Shown piece by piece: positions 47,299 to 56,504 of a stretch of 64,000 nt of DNA. Made by a program: the position numbers and the translations under genes. The notes beneath the pieces are model-generated. The model was not told the origin of the DNA, searched no databases, and worked only from the letters and a program-made list of their open reading frames with translations. How positions within the stretch are numbered: the stretch's first letter is position 1; every line of letters starts with the position of its first letter. Source of the stretch: Opitutus sp. GAS368 (GTDB lineage: Bacteria > Verrucomicrobiota > Verrucomicrobiia > Opitutales > Opitutaceae); contig CAMDOF010000013.1 of assembly GCA_945903465.1 (NCBI GenBank), positions 1-64,000 of the forward strand, given 5' to 3'.

Positions 47299-49458
47299 TC
47301 ACTTCCGCAGGCGCGCCAGCGCTTCGCGGGCGACCGAGAGACCGGGATCAAGGCGGAGGGCCTCTTCGTAGTGCGAAGCCGCCTCCACCTTGCGCTCCGC
47401 CACGGCTTCGAGTTGCCGCGCAAAGTTAAGGTGCACCGTCGAATTTCCGGGAAGCAGCCGGACCGCGGCGGCGAAGTGCGCCAGCGCGTCCAAGTGGCGA
47501 CCGGGCAGCATCCCCAGCAGGACCGCCAGATTATAGTGCGCCGCCCCGAAATCCGCTCGGATGCGCAGGGCGGCCTCGTAGTGCACCAGCGCCTCGTTGC
47601 GCCGCTCCGGCAGCGTGACCAGCAGGTTGGCGAGATTGTTGTGCGCCTCGGCGTAGTCAGGCTTCACCCGCAACGCCTCGGCGTAATGCGCCAGCGCCTC
47701 CAAGTGGCGACCGGGCAGGCGTGCCAGCATTGCCGCCAGGTTGTTGTGCGCCTCCGCGTGGTCGGGTTTCACCCGGAGCGCCGCGGCATAATGCGCCAGC
47801 GCCTCCTCCTCCCGACCGGGCAGCGTCCCCAGCAAGACCGCCACGTTGTAGTGCGCCGCCGCGAACTCCGGCTGGAGACGCAGGGCCTCGAGGTAATGGG
47901 CCAACGCCTCGGCCCGCCCCTCCGGCCGCACGCCCAGCTGGACAGCCAGGTTGTAGTGCGCGGACGCAAAGTCCGGCTTGATCCGGAGGGCCTCGCGGTA
48001 ATGCGCGATCGCCTCGTCCAGCCGCCCGGGCAGCGCCGCCAGCTGGTTCGCGAGGTTGTTGTGCGCATCGGCGTATTCAGGTTTCAACCGCAGCGCTTCC
48101 GCATAGTGAGCGATCGCCTCGTCCCGCCGGTCGAGCCGGTTCACCAGCAGGTTCCCGAGATTATTGTGCGCCTCCGCGTAGTCCGGCTTCACCCGCACCG
48201 CCGTGGTGTAATGTGCCAAGGCCTCCGCCTGCCGGTCGGGCATCTCGGCCAGGATCACGGCGGCATTGTAGTGCGCCGCGGCCAGAGGCGCGCAGTACGC
48301 CATCAAACCGTCGACCGGGAGCGCCATGTTGCCGATGACGTTGCTCGCCGGCGTCAGGTACGCCGCCAACGCCAGAACCGGCGCCACATAAAACCTCCGC
48401 CACCAGGCCGTGCGGGCCGCGATCCTCCAGCCGAGCGGCACGACCGGAACGAGCAACACCATCGAGCGACTCAGATCGAGGGCGGTGAACAGGCCGACGA
48501 GCGCGGTCAAAACCACGCCCGCCGCCAAGAGCCCCGCCTCCCCGCGCCGCGCCGCGCCGGACCAGCGCCAGGCGCCGAGCACCGCCGCCAAAACGAGGAG
48601 CCAACCCGCGCCCAAGCCCTTCCAGGCGCCGAAGAGCCGCTGGGCGAAAGGAATCTTTTCCGCGAACACAAACTGGTCCAGGTACTGCCCGATCGTCTGC
48701 GAACCACCGGAGCCGCCGAGCTTCAAACGTAGAAGCGCATACGCGGTGACCAAAAGGAAGGGCCCCAACGCCTGCTCCTTGAGCCAGGTCAGGCGGGGCG
48801 TCGCCTCGCCTGAATGCGCCAACCGCCGGACGCAGAGCGCGAGCGGCAGCCCGATCACAAACCGCTCGTCGATCCACGGCGCCAGCACGCAGGCCAGCAA
48901 CACGAGCCGGCGGGGCCCGGCGAACGCCACCGCCAGCAACGCGAGCGCGAGCCACGCATCGTAGTAGCCGAGCCATCCCATCGAAGTGAAAAACGGGGCG
49001 CTCGCCCCCGCCACCAGTCCGAGACAGGCCGCCTCCCACCACGACCGGTCGGACGGCGTTGGCCTGAGCCCAATCGCAACCAAGGCCACGACGAGCCCCA
49101 GACAGCCCGCCTGCGCAAGGCCGAGGAGCAGCCACGACGGGAGCCCCAAGACGTAGCCCAACGCGGGCATCAGCAGCCGCCAGCGCACGATTTTGTGGTT
49201 GGCATCACCGATCTCCGTACCGAGGTCCCGGGCCTGCTCGGTCACAAAATGTCCCCGGGCCACATAATAGGTCGTGGTGAAAGTCCGCTCGACCACGGCC
49301 CGCTCCGCCGGACTCACGGCCTGCGCCCGCGCGGCCGCCGCCCCGCGCTGAAACGTCAGCCAGTTGGGCGTAAACCGCACCGCCAGCAGTCCAAACGCGA
49401 TCACCCCCCACAGCAGGGCCATCGCCACTGGGCGGCGGTTATGCGAAGATAGGTTCAT
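47299..49458 (-). CDS. membrane protein with C-terminal 35-residue TPR-like repeats
   Basis: 719 residues from the ATG at 49458 (MNLSSHNRRP); the frame runs 81 codons further upstream without plausible coding. The first 400 residues form about nine membrane helices. From about 410 follow eight near-perfect repeats of exactly 35 residues with consensus EALAHYxxALRxKPD then AEAHNNLAxLLxxLPGR, plus a partial ninth. Classic TPRs have 34 residues; here one residue is added in the turn (LPGR). The repeats probably form a solenoid for protein or glycan contacts. It is divergent from the following TonB receptor. The function is not known; TPR fusions to GT-C-like membrane domains are the closest type. 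Confidence 0.75.
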   Translation of the reverse strand: MNLSSHNRRPVAMALLWGVIAFGLLAVRFTPNWLTFQRGAAAARAQAVSPAERAVVERTFTTTYYVARGHFVTEQARDLGTEIGDANHKIVRWRLLMPALGYVLGLPSWLLLGLAQAGCLGLVVALVAIGLRPTPSDRSWWEAACLGLVAGASAPFFTSMGWLGYYDAWLALALLAVAFAGPRRLVLLACVLAPWIDERFVIGLPLALCVRRLAHSGEATPRLTWLKEQALGPFLLVTAYALLRLKLGGSGGSQTIGQYLDQFVFAEKIPFAQRLFGAWKGLGAGWLLVLAAVLGAWRWSGAARRGEAGLLAAGVVLTALVGLFTALDLSRSMVLLVPVVPLGWRIAARTAWWRRFYVAPVLALAAYLTPASNVIGNMALPVDGLMAYCAPLAAAHYNAAVILAEMPDRQAEALAHYTTAVRVKPDYAEAHNNLGNLLVNRLDRRDEAIAHYAEALRLKPEYADAHNNLANQLAALPGRLDEAIAHYREALRIKPDFASAHYNLAVQLGVRPEGRAEALAHYLEALRLQPEFAAAHYNVAVLLGTLPGREEEALAHYAAALRVKPDHAEAHNNLAAMLARLPGRHLEALAHYAEALRVKPDYAEAHNNLANLLVTLPERRNEALVHYEAALRIRADFGAAHYNLAVLLGMLPGRHLDALAHFAAAVRLLPGNSTVHLNFARQLEAVAERKVEAASHYEEALRLDPGLSVAREALARLRK

Positions 49459-49563
49459 GCGGTGGTTTTTATACGGACGATTCGTTCCCTCCCGCCGGCG
49501 GAACCGGCGAAAACGCGGGCGTTCATAATCACCCAATCGCCCTGTGGAAAGTTTAAAAAGGCA

Positions 49564-49602
49564 CCCCCGCCTGTCCCGCGCGAGCTGGCGGGGGCATTTT
49601 TT
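49564..49602 (+). terminator. terminator-like hairpin upstream of TonB gene
   Basis: CCCCCGCC/GGCGGGGG (8-bp stem) with a 15-nt loop, followed by ATTTTTT on the plus strand and with AAAAA before it, so it could work in both directions. It lies in the 325-bp spacer between the divergent TPR and TonB genes, where no gene ends. It is either an attenuator in the TonB leader or the leftover terminator of a lost gene. The rest of the spacer holds no gene. Confidence 0.6.
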
Positions 49603-49783
49603 CACTCCGCCGTTTTCCGCCACACCCCGTTGACCGCGGTGATCGGCGTCGCCGATCTGCGACCCAAACCTAGCAATCAAATAACGAGATTGCACTTTCA
49701 CACTGGGAACGGCTCAAAGGCGGGTCTGCCGTCGGAATCGGACGCGATTTCCGATTGCCCCGCTCCGCCCGCCTTATTCCCCC

Positions 49784-52765
49784 ATGAACCGCTTTCTTCG
49801 CCTCTCATTCCTCACGCTCACGCTTGCATTGCTCCCGCGGCCGTCGCTCCACGCCCAAGTCACGGGGGTAATCGTCGGCACCATCCAGAACCGGAGCACA
49901 CAGAAATTTCTCGAACGTGCGCCGGTGGCCGTTCAGGGCACAAATCTCTCGGCTGTGACCGACCCCGATGGCTCGTATCGGATCGCGGGCGTCCCGGCCG
50001 GGGCCCGGACCGTCGTCGTCGACTACGCGGGACTCGACCGGCAGTCGCAGACCGTGTTGGTCACGGCGGGGCAGATCGCGACCGCGGATTTTAGCCTGCA
50101 GGCGGATGTTTACACGCTGGACAAATTTGTCGTGGCGACCGAGCGCGAGGGCCACGCCGCCGCCATTAACAACCAGAAGCAGGCGGAGAGCTACCGCAAC
50201 GTCGCGTCGACCGACGCGTTTGGTGATATCACCTTCGGCAATCCGGGCGATTTTCTGAAAAGCATGCCCGGGATTCAGATGGACTATGTCGGCTCCGATC
50301 CCCGCACGATTACGATTCGCGGCATGGACCCGTCGCTTTCTGTCATCACGATGGATGGCAACAAGCAGGCGTCGGCGGCCTCGTCGGGTGTCACGCGTGA
50401 TTTCGAAATCGACCAGACGTCAATCGGCAGTATCGAAACGGTCGAGGTGCACAAGGCGGCCATTCCCTCGATGCCCGGCAACGCCGTGGGCGGGCTGGTC
50501 AATTTTGTCACCAAGAGCGCGTTCGAGCAGAAAGGGCGGCGCCTGCGACTCACCTTCAATCTCACGGGCTCCTCCGAGCAGCTCGATCTCCGGAGCACGC
50601 GCGGACCCAACGAAGAAGACTCCCGCAAGGTCAAGCTCGGCGGCGCGCTGAGCTACTCCGAATCGTTCCTCAACAATCGCGTCGGCGTCGCCGTCAACCT
50701 CACCCGCTCGACCGTCTGGTATCCGATTTTCCAGGTCGATAATAGCTTCGTCTACGCGGCGCCGCTGCCGGCGTTTCCGGCCCCATACGGTCCCGATTTG
50801 CCGCGCGCGCGCCGCAACGTCTACCAAGCTTACACCAACCAACAGCACATCACGCGCAACGCCTACTCGGTGAATCTCGACGGTAAGGTGAACGCCGGAC
50901 TGACCGCGTATCTGCGCACGTCCTTCACCGACTACTTCACGATGAACCGCTCCTTTTCGATGCGCCTCCGAGCCAATACCGTCGCACCCGACTTTACGGT
51001 GACGGCCATGACTGCGCTGGCCCGCACCGGTAACACGACGTCGAACGCCGAGCTGACGAACAGTTTCCACGAGAAGATCAGCCGCACGCTTTCGGTCAGT
51101 CCGGGGCTGCGCTACAAGTCCGGGGCGTGGCGCGGCGATTTGAATCTCGGATACTCCCTCGCGCGAAACCACTACCAGTATCCAGATTTCTTCAACGTGG
51201 TGAATATGCTGCTGCCCGAGGTCGGTTTTCGCGAGGACACGCCGGCGTCCACGGCGGTGCCGACGTCGCTCGTGCAGGTGAGCGGGCCGGACTACCTGAA
51301 CATCGCCAACTACCGCCCGCAGAATCCGAACTTCATCAGCAACAACGAACGCAAGTCCAAGGCCAAGGTCTCCTCGGCGCAGCTCAATGCGCGGCGCGAT
51401 TTCGTGGCGCGGTTTCCCTTCTATGTGCAGGCCGGTGCCGCCTACCAGCTCGAGGAGCGCTTCAAGGACCAACCGCAGCGCCGCTGGGCTTACGTGGGCC
51501 CGGATGGCATTGCTAACAACGCCGACGACAACACGAACATGACGCGCTTTGGCGACACGACGGGCGCGACCATCGGGCGGGGGCTGCCGTCGCCGATGTT
51601 CGCGAGCCCGTGGCGCGTGTACGATTATTTCGTCACGGTGCCGCAGGCTTTCGTCGAAGACATTCCTTACAACACCGAGCAGCAAATTATCGCGCGGCTG
51701 CGGTTGAACGAGGCGATCACCGCGGGCTATGCCATGAGCAAGGTGAGCTTTGGGCGCCTCGACGTGCTGTCCGGGACGCGCGTGGAGCGGACCGACGTGA
51801 AGGCGCGTGGCCCGCGGCGACAGGATTCCCACGTGCCCGCCGGTGTGAATCCCAATTCCACCGAGGGCATCCTTGCGAAATACACGCGGGTCACGGCGCG
51901 GACCAGTTATACTCCGGACCCGTTGAAATATCTGCATCTCACCTACCGCGGCGCCGAGGGCTGGCAGACGCGCGCAAGCTACACCGAGACGATCGGGCGC
52001 CCCGATTTCTCCGCGATTTTCCCGAATACGACGGTCAACGACGCCGCGCGGACGGTGGCCCTCAACAACACCGAGCTCCTGCCCCAGCGCTCAAAAAACT
52101 ACGATCTCGGCTTCGAATATTACTTCAAGCCGGCCGGCCAGATCACGGTGGCGTGGTTCCACAAGGACATCTCCGACTACATCAGCACCGATTCGCATCC
52201 CATTACCACCGCTGATCCGGATGTGGGCATCGGGCCCGAGCTGATTGGTTATCAATTGAACACGCAGCGCAATCTCGGCGCCGCGACTTGGGAGGGCATC
52301 GAGCTCGATGCGCGCCTGCCACTCCGCCGCTTTGCCGGGATGCCGTCGCAACTGAAAGGCGTGGACCTCTTTGGCAATTACACGCATCTTTACAAGATTG
52401 AGGGCGACTTCGGCGGTGCGCGGAAGATCACCCAGCTCGCGAACGTCAGTCCGCGGCTCTACAATCTCGGCGCGAGTTTTCGATCGCCCGGCGGACGGTT
52501 GTTCCTGCAGTGGAAGACGACCTTCTCGTCGGCCTTCCTGCTGTCGAACACCGGTGCGACCGCGCAGAGCCGGCAGCAACGCGACGCCGCTTGGCGCAGC
52601 GATGCCGAGATGCGGTACCGCTTCTCGAAACGATGGGAGGCCGTCGTGACCGGACGCAACGTGACGAACGAATATCAGCGCAATTCCGAAGTGGGCGGAC
52701 GCGTTGCCCGGCATCTCAATGATATCGGCGCGTGGTATTCGGTGGCGTTGAACGTGGACCTATGA
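49784..52765 (+). CDS. TonB-dependent outer-membrane receptor
   Basis: 993 residues. Signal peptide to about 24 (LLPRPSLHAQ), regulatory beta-sandwich (VIVGTIQNRSTQKFLERAPV), LDKFVVATEREGHAAAIN, plug with FLKSMPGIQMDYVG and ITIRGMDPSLSVITMDG, and a barrel ending VALNVDL. Its stop overlaps the ATG of the glycoside hydrolase frame (ATGA at 52762-52765), so receptor and enzyme are probably one operon that imports and degrades the same glycan. Confidence 0.88.
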   Translation: MNRFLRLSFLTLTLALLPRPSLHAQVTGVIVGTIQNRSTQKFLERAPVAVQGTNLSAVTDPDGSYRIAGVPAGARTVVVDYAGLDRQSQTVLVTAGQIATADFSLQADVYTLDKFVVATEREGHAAAINNQKQAESYRNVASTDAFGDITFGNPGDFLKSMPGIQMDYVGSDPRTITIRGMDPSLSVITMDGNKQASAASSGVTRDFEIDQTSIGSIETVEVHKAAIPSMPGNAVGGLVNFVTKSAFEQKGRRLRLTFNLTGSSEQLDLRSTRGPNEEDSRKVKLGGALSYSESFLNNRVGVAVNLTRSTVWYPIFQVDNSFVYAAPLPAFPAPYGPDLPRARRNVYQAYTNQQHITRNAYSVNLDGKVNAGLTAYLRTSFTDYFTMNRSFSMRLRANTVAPDFTVTAMTALARTGNTTSNAELTNSFHEKISRTLSVSPGLRYKSGAWRGDLNLGYSLARNHYQYPDFFNVVNMLLPEVGFREDTPASTAVPTSLVQVSGPDYLNIANYRPQNPNFISNNERKSKAKVSSAQLNARRDFVARFPFYVQAGAAYQLEERFKDQPQRRWAYVGPDGIANNADDNTNMTRFGDTTGATIGRGLPSPMFASPWRVYDYFVTVPQAFVEDIPYNTEQQIIARLRLNEAITAGYAMSKVSFGRLDVLSGTRVERTDVKARGPRRQDSHVPAGVNPNSTEGILAKYTRVTARTSYTPDPLKYLHLTYRGAEGWQTRASYTETIGRPDFSAIFPNTTVNDAARTVALNNTELLPQRSKNYDLGFEYYFKPAGQITVAWFHKDISDYISTDSHPITTADPDVGIGPELIGYQLNTQRNLGAATWEGIELDARLPLRRFAGMPSQLKGVDLFGNYTHLYKIEGDFGGARKITQLANVSPRLYNLGASFRSPGGRLFLQWKTTFSSAFLLSNTGATAQSRQQRDAAWRSDAEMRYRFSKRWEAVVTGRNVTNEYQRNSEVGGRVARHLNDIGAWYSVALNVDL

Positions 52766-52864
52766 AGCCGCGGCCTCTCTGCACCGATGCGAAACATATT
52801 CTGCACCAACTATTGTGTGGCGTTGAACGTGGACCGATGAAGCCGCGGCCTCTCTGCACCGATG
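52742..52864 (+). repeat. 48-bp direct repeat (75-bp period) at TonB/hydrolase junction
   Basis: The sequence from GTGGCGTTGAACGTGGACC to CTCTCTGCACCGATG occurs at 52742-52789 and 52817-52864 with one difference. The period is 75 bp (25 codons), so the hydrolase frame stays open across both copies. Each copy carries the last codons of the TonB gene, a TGA stop and an ATG in the ATGA overlap. It looks like a recent tandem duplication of the gene junction. Confidence 0.92.
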
Positions 52865-55800
52865 TAATCGGGGGCGCTGACCCCGGTCCGCGGTCGGCGC
52901 CCTCGGTCACAACCAACCGCGTCCACTCAGTTTGCACCCTGGTCCTTCTGGTGGTCGGACTTCTGGCATCCACGGTTTCGCCGCTCCGCGCCGCGACGGC
53001 CCCGTCGATCGCGATCGACTGGCCGCAGTTCCTCGCTCGCGCGAATCCGCAGTGGAACCGCGTTCCCGCCGCCTGGGATGACGCCGCGTTCCTCGGCAAC
53101 GGACTCCTCGGCGCGCTCATCCACACCAACGACGCCAACGAGCTGGGCTGGGATATTGGCCGGACCGACGTGACCGACCATCGCGACGACCCCAACCCGA
53201 TGTTTCGCACGCCGCGCCTTCCCATCGGTCGGATGGTGCTCTTGCCTGTCGGCCGGATCATTGGCGGTTTCGCCCAGCTCGACCTGTGGAATGCCGAGGC
53301 GCGGGGCGTGGTCAAAACCGACCGCGGGGAGATCCGGTGGCGGTCGTTCGTCCACACGGACGAACCGGTGCTCGTGGTCACGCTCGAGACGACGGGTGGT
53401 GAAGGCGACGCGCGCTGGGAGTGGCGGCCGGAAGTTGCGGTTAACCCGCGCAAGGTTTTCCGCCGGTTGCCGATGGGGCCCGCCGACCTGAATCCCGCTC
53501 CCGTCCACTCCGAGCGTGGCGACGCCCGAGCCTGCGTGCAGCCGCTGTCAGGCGGCGGTGAATACGCCACGGCGTGGCGGGAACAGCGGGACACGGGTAA
53601 CTTGGATCGGCGGACGCTCTGCCTCAGCGTGGGCAACACCGGGAAAGCGCCGGGGGCAGGAGCCGAGGCGTTGGGCACGGTCGACCGGGCAACGGAGCAA
53701 GGCGTCGATGCGCTCCTCTCAACCCACCGCGCGTGGTGGCACGCGTACTACCCGCAGAGTTTCCTTTCGCTCCCCGACACGCGGCTCGAAAGTTTTTATT
53801 GGATCCAGATGTACAAGCTGGCCTCCGCCACGCGCGCGGATCGTCCGGCACTCGACACCCTCGGCCCCTGGTGGGCGCCGACGCCCCGGCCGGGCATCTG
53901 GTGGGACATGAATATCCAAGTCACCTATGCGCCGGTGTACACCGCCAACCGGCTGTCCATCGGCGAGTCCTTCACGCGGCTGATGGATCGTAATCACGAC
54001 AACTTCATCCGCAATGCGCCCAAGGAATTTCAACATGACTCCGCCGCGGTGGGGATCGCGACCGGCCAGGACGCGCGTGACGATGTCGACGCGGATCCGC
54101 AGTCCACGATCAGTTGGGCGAAACCCGGTTATGCAGCCCCCGGCAATCTGGTCTGGGGGTGTCACGGCTACTGGCTCCACTACCGCCACACGATGGACGA
54201 CACGATGTTGCGCGAGCGGCTCTATCCTTTGCTCACGCGCGCGGTGAATTTCTACCGGCACCTGCTCACGCGCGGCGCCGACGGCAAATTGCACCTGCCG
54301 GCAGCCTGGTCGCCCGAGTATCCCGTGCGCGCCGCCGACACCAACTACGACCTGGCTCTATTGCGCTGGGGTTGCCAGACGCTGCTCGCCGCCGCGGCGC
54401 GGCTGAAGATCGACGATCCGCTGATGCCGCACTGGCGGGAAATCCTGGCCGATCTAACACCGTATCCGACAAACAACGACGGCCTGATGATCGGACGCGA
54501 CGTACCCTTCAAAGTTTCGCACCGCCACTACTCGCATCTGCTGGCGGTTTATCCGCTGCGGCTGCTCACCGGCGATCAGCGTGCCGAGCGTGATCTGATC
54601 GAGCGTTCCCTCAAACACTGGACGGGCCTACCCGGCGGCCTTGAAGGTTTCGCGCTCGGCGGCGCCGCTGCGATGGCGTCGCACCTGGGGCGGGGCGACG
54701 ATGCGCTGCGTTACCTGCAGACCCTCCTAAACCGCTCCATCGAGGCGAACACGCTCTATCGCGAAACCGGCCCCGTGCTGGAGACCCCGCTCCTCGCCGC
54801 CGGCGCGATCCAGGAGATGATGGTGCAGAGCTGGGGCGGCGTGATCCGCGTGTTTCCCGCGGTGCCACGCGACTGGCAGGACGTGGCGTTTCATCAGTTT
54901 CGGACCGAGGGAGCCTTTCTCGTCAGCGCGGTCCGTCGCACGACTGCGACGATGTGGATTCAAGTGACGAGCCTCGCCGGCGAGCCGTGCCGATTGAAGA
55001 CCGATCTGAAGCCGCCCTATAAGATTCGGGCCGACCGCGCCTTTTCGCCGCGCACCCTTCCTGGCGGCATCGTCGAACTCGATCTGCGCAAGGGCGAGAC
55101 CGTGACGCTCTATGCGGAGGATATCGCCCTCACGTTTCCCGTCGCCCCGGTGGTGGCGGAGTCCTGGCGGACAAACTACTACGGCAGCCGGGCCGCCGCG
55201 GACCGGGCCCTTAGGGTGGTAAAGCGGCAGACGCGTCCGGCCAGTGTGAACCCGGGTGGGGCGGGTGAGCCACCGCGGGCTGTCGCGGATCAAGGCTCGA
55301 CCAACAAGGCTCAACGAGGAGCGAGCAAGACGGCGGGTGGGCCACCGCGGGCTGTCGCGGATCAAGGCCGGGCGGCGCTGCACGTGGTGCTGGTAGGGGA
55401 CTCGACCGTCACCGACGGGGCGGGTTGGGGCAAGGCGTTCGCCGATCAGCTGCATCCGATCGTGCAATGCACGAACACCTCGCGCGGCGGGCAGAGTACG
55501 AAGAGTTTTCTCGACGCGGGACTCTACACGGCGGCGCTCGCGCTCAAGCCAACGCATGTATTGATTCAATTTGGACACAATGACATGCCCGGCAAGGGGG
55601 CGAACCGGGAGACTGATCCGGCGACCACGTACCGGACGAATCTCGTCCGCTACATCGACGAGGCGCATGCCGCCGGGGCGCAGCCGATTCTGGTGTCGTC
55701 GGTGGTGCGACGGGGGTTCCGCGACGGCCAACTGGTCGACGGGCTCGCCCCGTACGCCGAGGCGATGAAGGCGGTCGCGTTCGAGAAAAACGTGCCGCTC

Positions 55801-56010
55801 GTCGATCTGCATGCGCGGAGCTTTGAGGCGGTGCAGCGGCTCGGCCCCGAGGGATCGGCGGAGCTGGGGCCGATGATCCGCACGGGCAATCGCGACGGCA
55901 CGCACCTCGCGCCGCCTGGCAAATTGCTGACGGCCAACCTGGTGTTCGATGAGTTGCGCCGCGTCACGCCGGAGTTCGCGCGCGCGATTCTGCGGCCCAC
56001 GGATAATTAA
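52762..56010 (+). CDS. GH95-like glycoside hydrolase fused to SGNH esterase
   Basis: About 1082 residues from the ATG at 52762 (overlapping the TonB stop), or 1057 from the duplicated ATG at 52837. The signal peptide (LVLLVVGLLASTVSPLRAA) lies late, so neither start is certain. Residues about 80-830 resemble GH95 alpha-L-fucosidase or galactosidase: AAFLGNGLLGALIHTND, GIWWDMNIQVTYAPVY, WLHYRHTMDD, AAWSPEYPVR, and ETPLLAAGAIQEMMVQSW. A linker with two copies of GPPRAVADQG or EPPRAVADQG leads to an SGNH domain of rhamnogalacturonan-acetylesterase type: VGDSTVTDGAGWG, FGHNDMPG, DGTHLAPPG. It probably deacetylates and cleaves a branched plant or algal glycan imported or bound by the adjacent TonB receptor. 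Confidence 0.78.
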   Translation: MKPRPLCTDAKHILHQLLCGVERGPMKPRPLCTDVIGGADPGPRSAPSVTTNRVHSVCTLVLLVVGLLASTVSPLRAATAPSIAIDWPQFLARANPQWNRVPAAWDDAAFLGNGLLGALIHTNDANELGWDIGRTDVTDHRDDPNPMFRTPRLPIGRMVLLPVGRIIGGFAQLDLWNAEARGVVKTDRGEIRWRSFVHTDEPVLVVTLETTGGEGDARWEWRPEVAVNPRKVFRRLPMGPADLNPAPVHSERGDARACVQPLSGGGEYATAWREQRDTGNLDRRTLCLSVGNTGKAPGAGAEALGTVDRATEQGVDALLSTHRAWWHAYYPQSFLSLPDTRLESFYWIQMYKLASATRADRPALDTLGPWWAPTPRPGIWWDMNIQVTYAPVYTANRLSIGESFTRLMDRNHDNFIRNAPKEFQHDSAAVGIATGQDARDDVDADPQSTISWAKPGYAAPGNLVWGCHGYWLHYRHTMDDTMLRERLYPLLTRAVNFYRHLLTRGADGKLHLPAAWSPEYPVRAADTNYDLALLRWGCQTLLAAAARLKIDDPLMPHWREILADLTPYPTNNDGLMIGRDVPFKVSHRHYSHLLAVYPLRLLTGDQRAERDLIERSLKHWTGLPGGLEGFALGGAAAMASHLGRGDDALRYLQTLLNRSIEANTLYRETGPVLETPLLAAGAIQEMMVQSWGGVIRVFPAVPRDWQDVAFHQFRTEGAFLVSAVRRTTATMWIQVTSLAGEPCRLKTDLKPPYKIRADRAFSPRTLPGGIVELDLRKGETVTLYAEDIALTFPVAPVVAESWRTNYYGSRAAADRALRVVKRQTRPASVNPGGAGEPPRAVADQGSTNKAQRGASKTAGGPPRAVADQGRAALHVVLVGDSTVTDGAGWGKAFADQLHPIVQCTNTSRGGQSTKSFLDAGLYTAALALKPTHVLIQFGHNDMPGKGANRETDPATTYRTNLVRYIDEAHAAGAQPILVSSVVRRGFRDGQLVDGLAPYAEAMKAVAFEKNVPLVDLHARSFEAVQRLGPEGSAELGPMIRTGNRDGTHLAPPGKLLTANLVFDELRRVTPEFARAILRPTDN
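55263..55368 (+). repeat. 34-bp direct repeat (72-bp period) coding the domain linker
   Basis: GGGTGAGCCACCGCGGGCTG then TCGCGGATCAAGGC at 55263-55296 recurs at 55335-55368 with one change. The 72-bp period (24 codons) keeps the frame. It codes the PPRAVADQG segments between the GH95-like and SGNH domains, so the linker seems built from a repeated non-coding-type sequence. Confidence 0.85.
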
Positions 56011-56159
56011 CGCGCCGGGGCGTTCAGACGCTTCGGAGTCGGTGAGCGGGCGCGAGTTGGCGCGAGCGGGCGCGAGTTGGCGGAGGAGGATTGACCGTGG
56101 TTTTACCGCGGCGCCGTTCCACCTGGAGTGGCGCCGGGGCCCGGGTGGGCCGACTCCAT

Positions 56160-56504
56160 CTACTTGACCGACGCGGCTAGCTTGGCGGCGATTTGACCGG
56201 CAGTCGCATGCTTTGACTTTGCGATTTCCGCCAGTTCCCGCCGGGCGAAATCACTATTTCCGGCCATGGCGTGGAAGGAGAGGAGCTGAGGGCGAAGCGC
56301 GAGGGACTGGGTGCGAAGTGCGAGGGACTGGGGATTTCTGGCCACTCCTTCCTTCAACAACTTCATGCTCTCAGCGGTCTTGCCGGTTTGATTCAGGATC
56401 ATCGCACGGAGGCCGAGAGCTTCGTCACATGTCGGCCGCCAGGCAAGTGCGCGTGACGCCTTTTCGCGGGCGGCCGGAAGCTTGCGCGGTGGCAGCTCGA
56501 GCAT
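56160..56504 (-). pseudogene. TPR protein, C-terminal fragment
   Basis: 114 residues with TPR-like helix pairs (ASRALAWRPTCDEALGLRAMI, then NQTGKTAESMKLLKEGVARNP). A short internal duplication gives RTQSLALRPQ after PQSLAL. The frame begins right where the repeat copy ending at 56554 starts, so the 5' part of a longer TPR gene has been cut off. No start signal or signal peptide is present. The 149 bp between this and the hydrolase stop hold no gene. Confidence 0.6.

Noticed and set aside
49669..49677. CCTAGCAAT 107 bp before the TonB start at 49784
   Set aside because: It is tempting because other TonB genes follow true repeat ends, but the bases before it (GCGACCCAAA) do not align convincingly. 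Not counted as a copy.
50420..51937. 505-residue antisense frame inside a TonB gene
   Set aside because: No recognisable motif; the sense strand is a complete TonB receptor.
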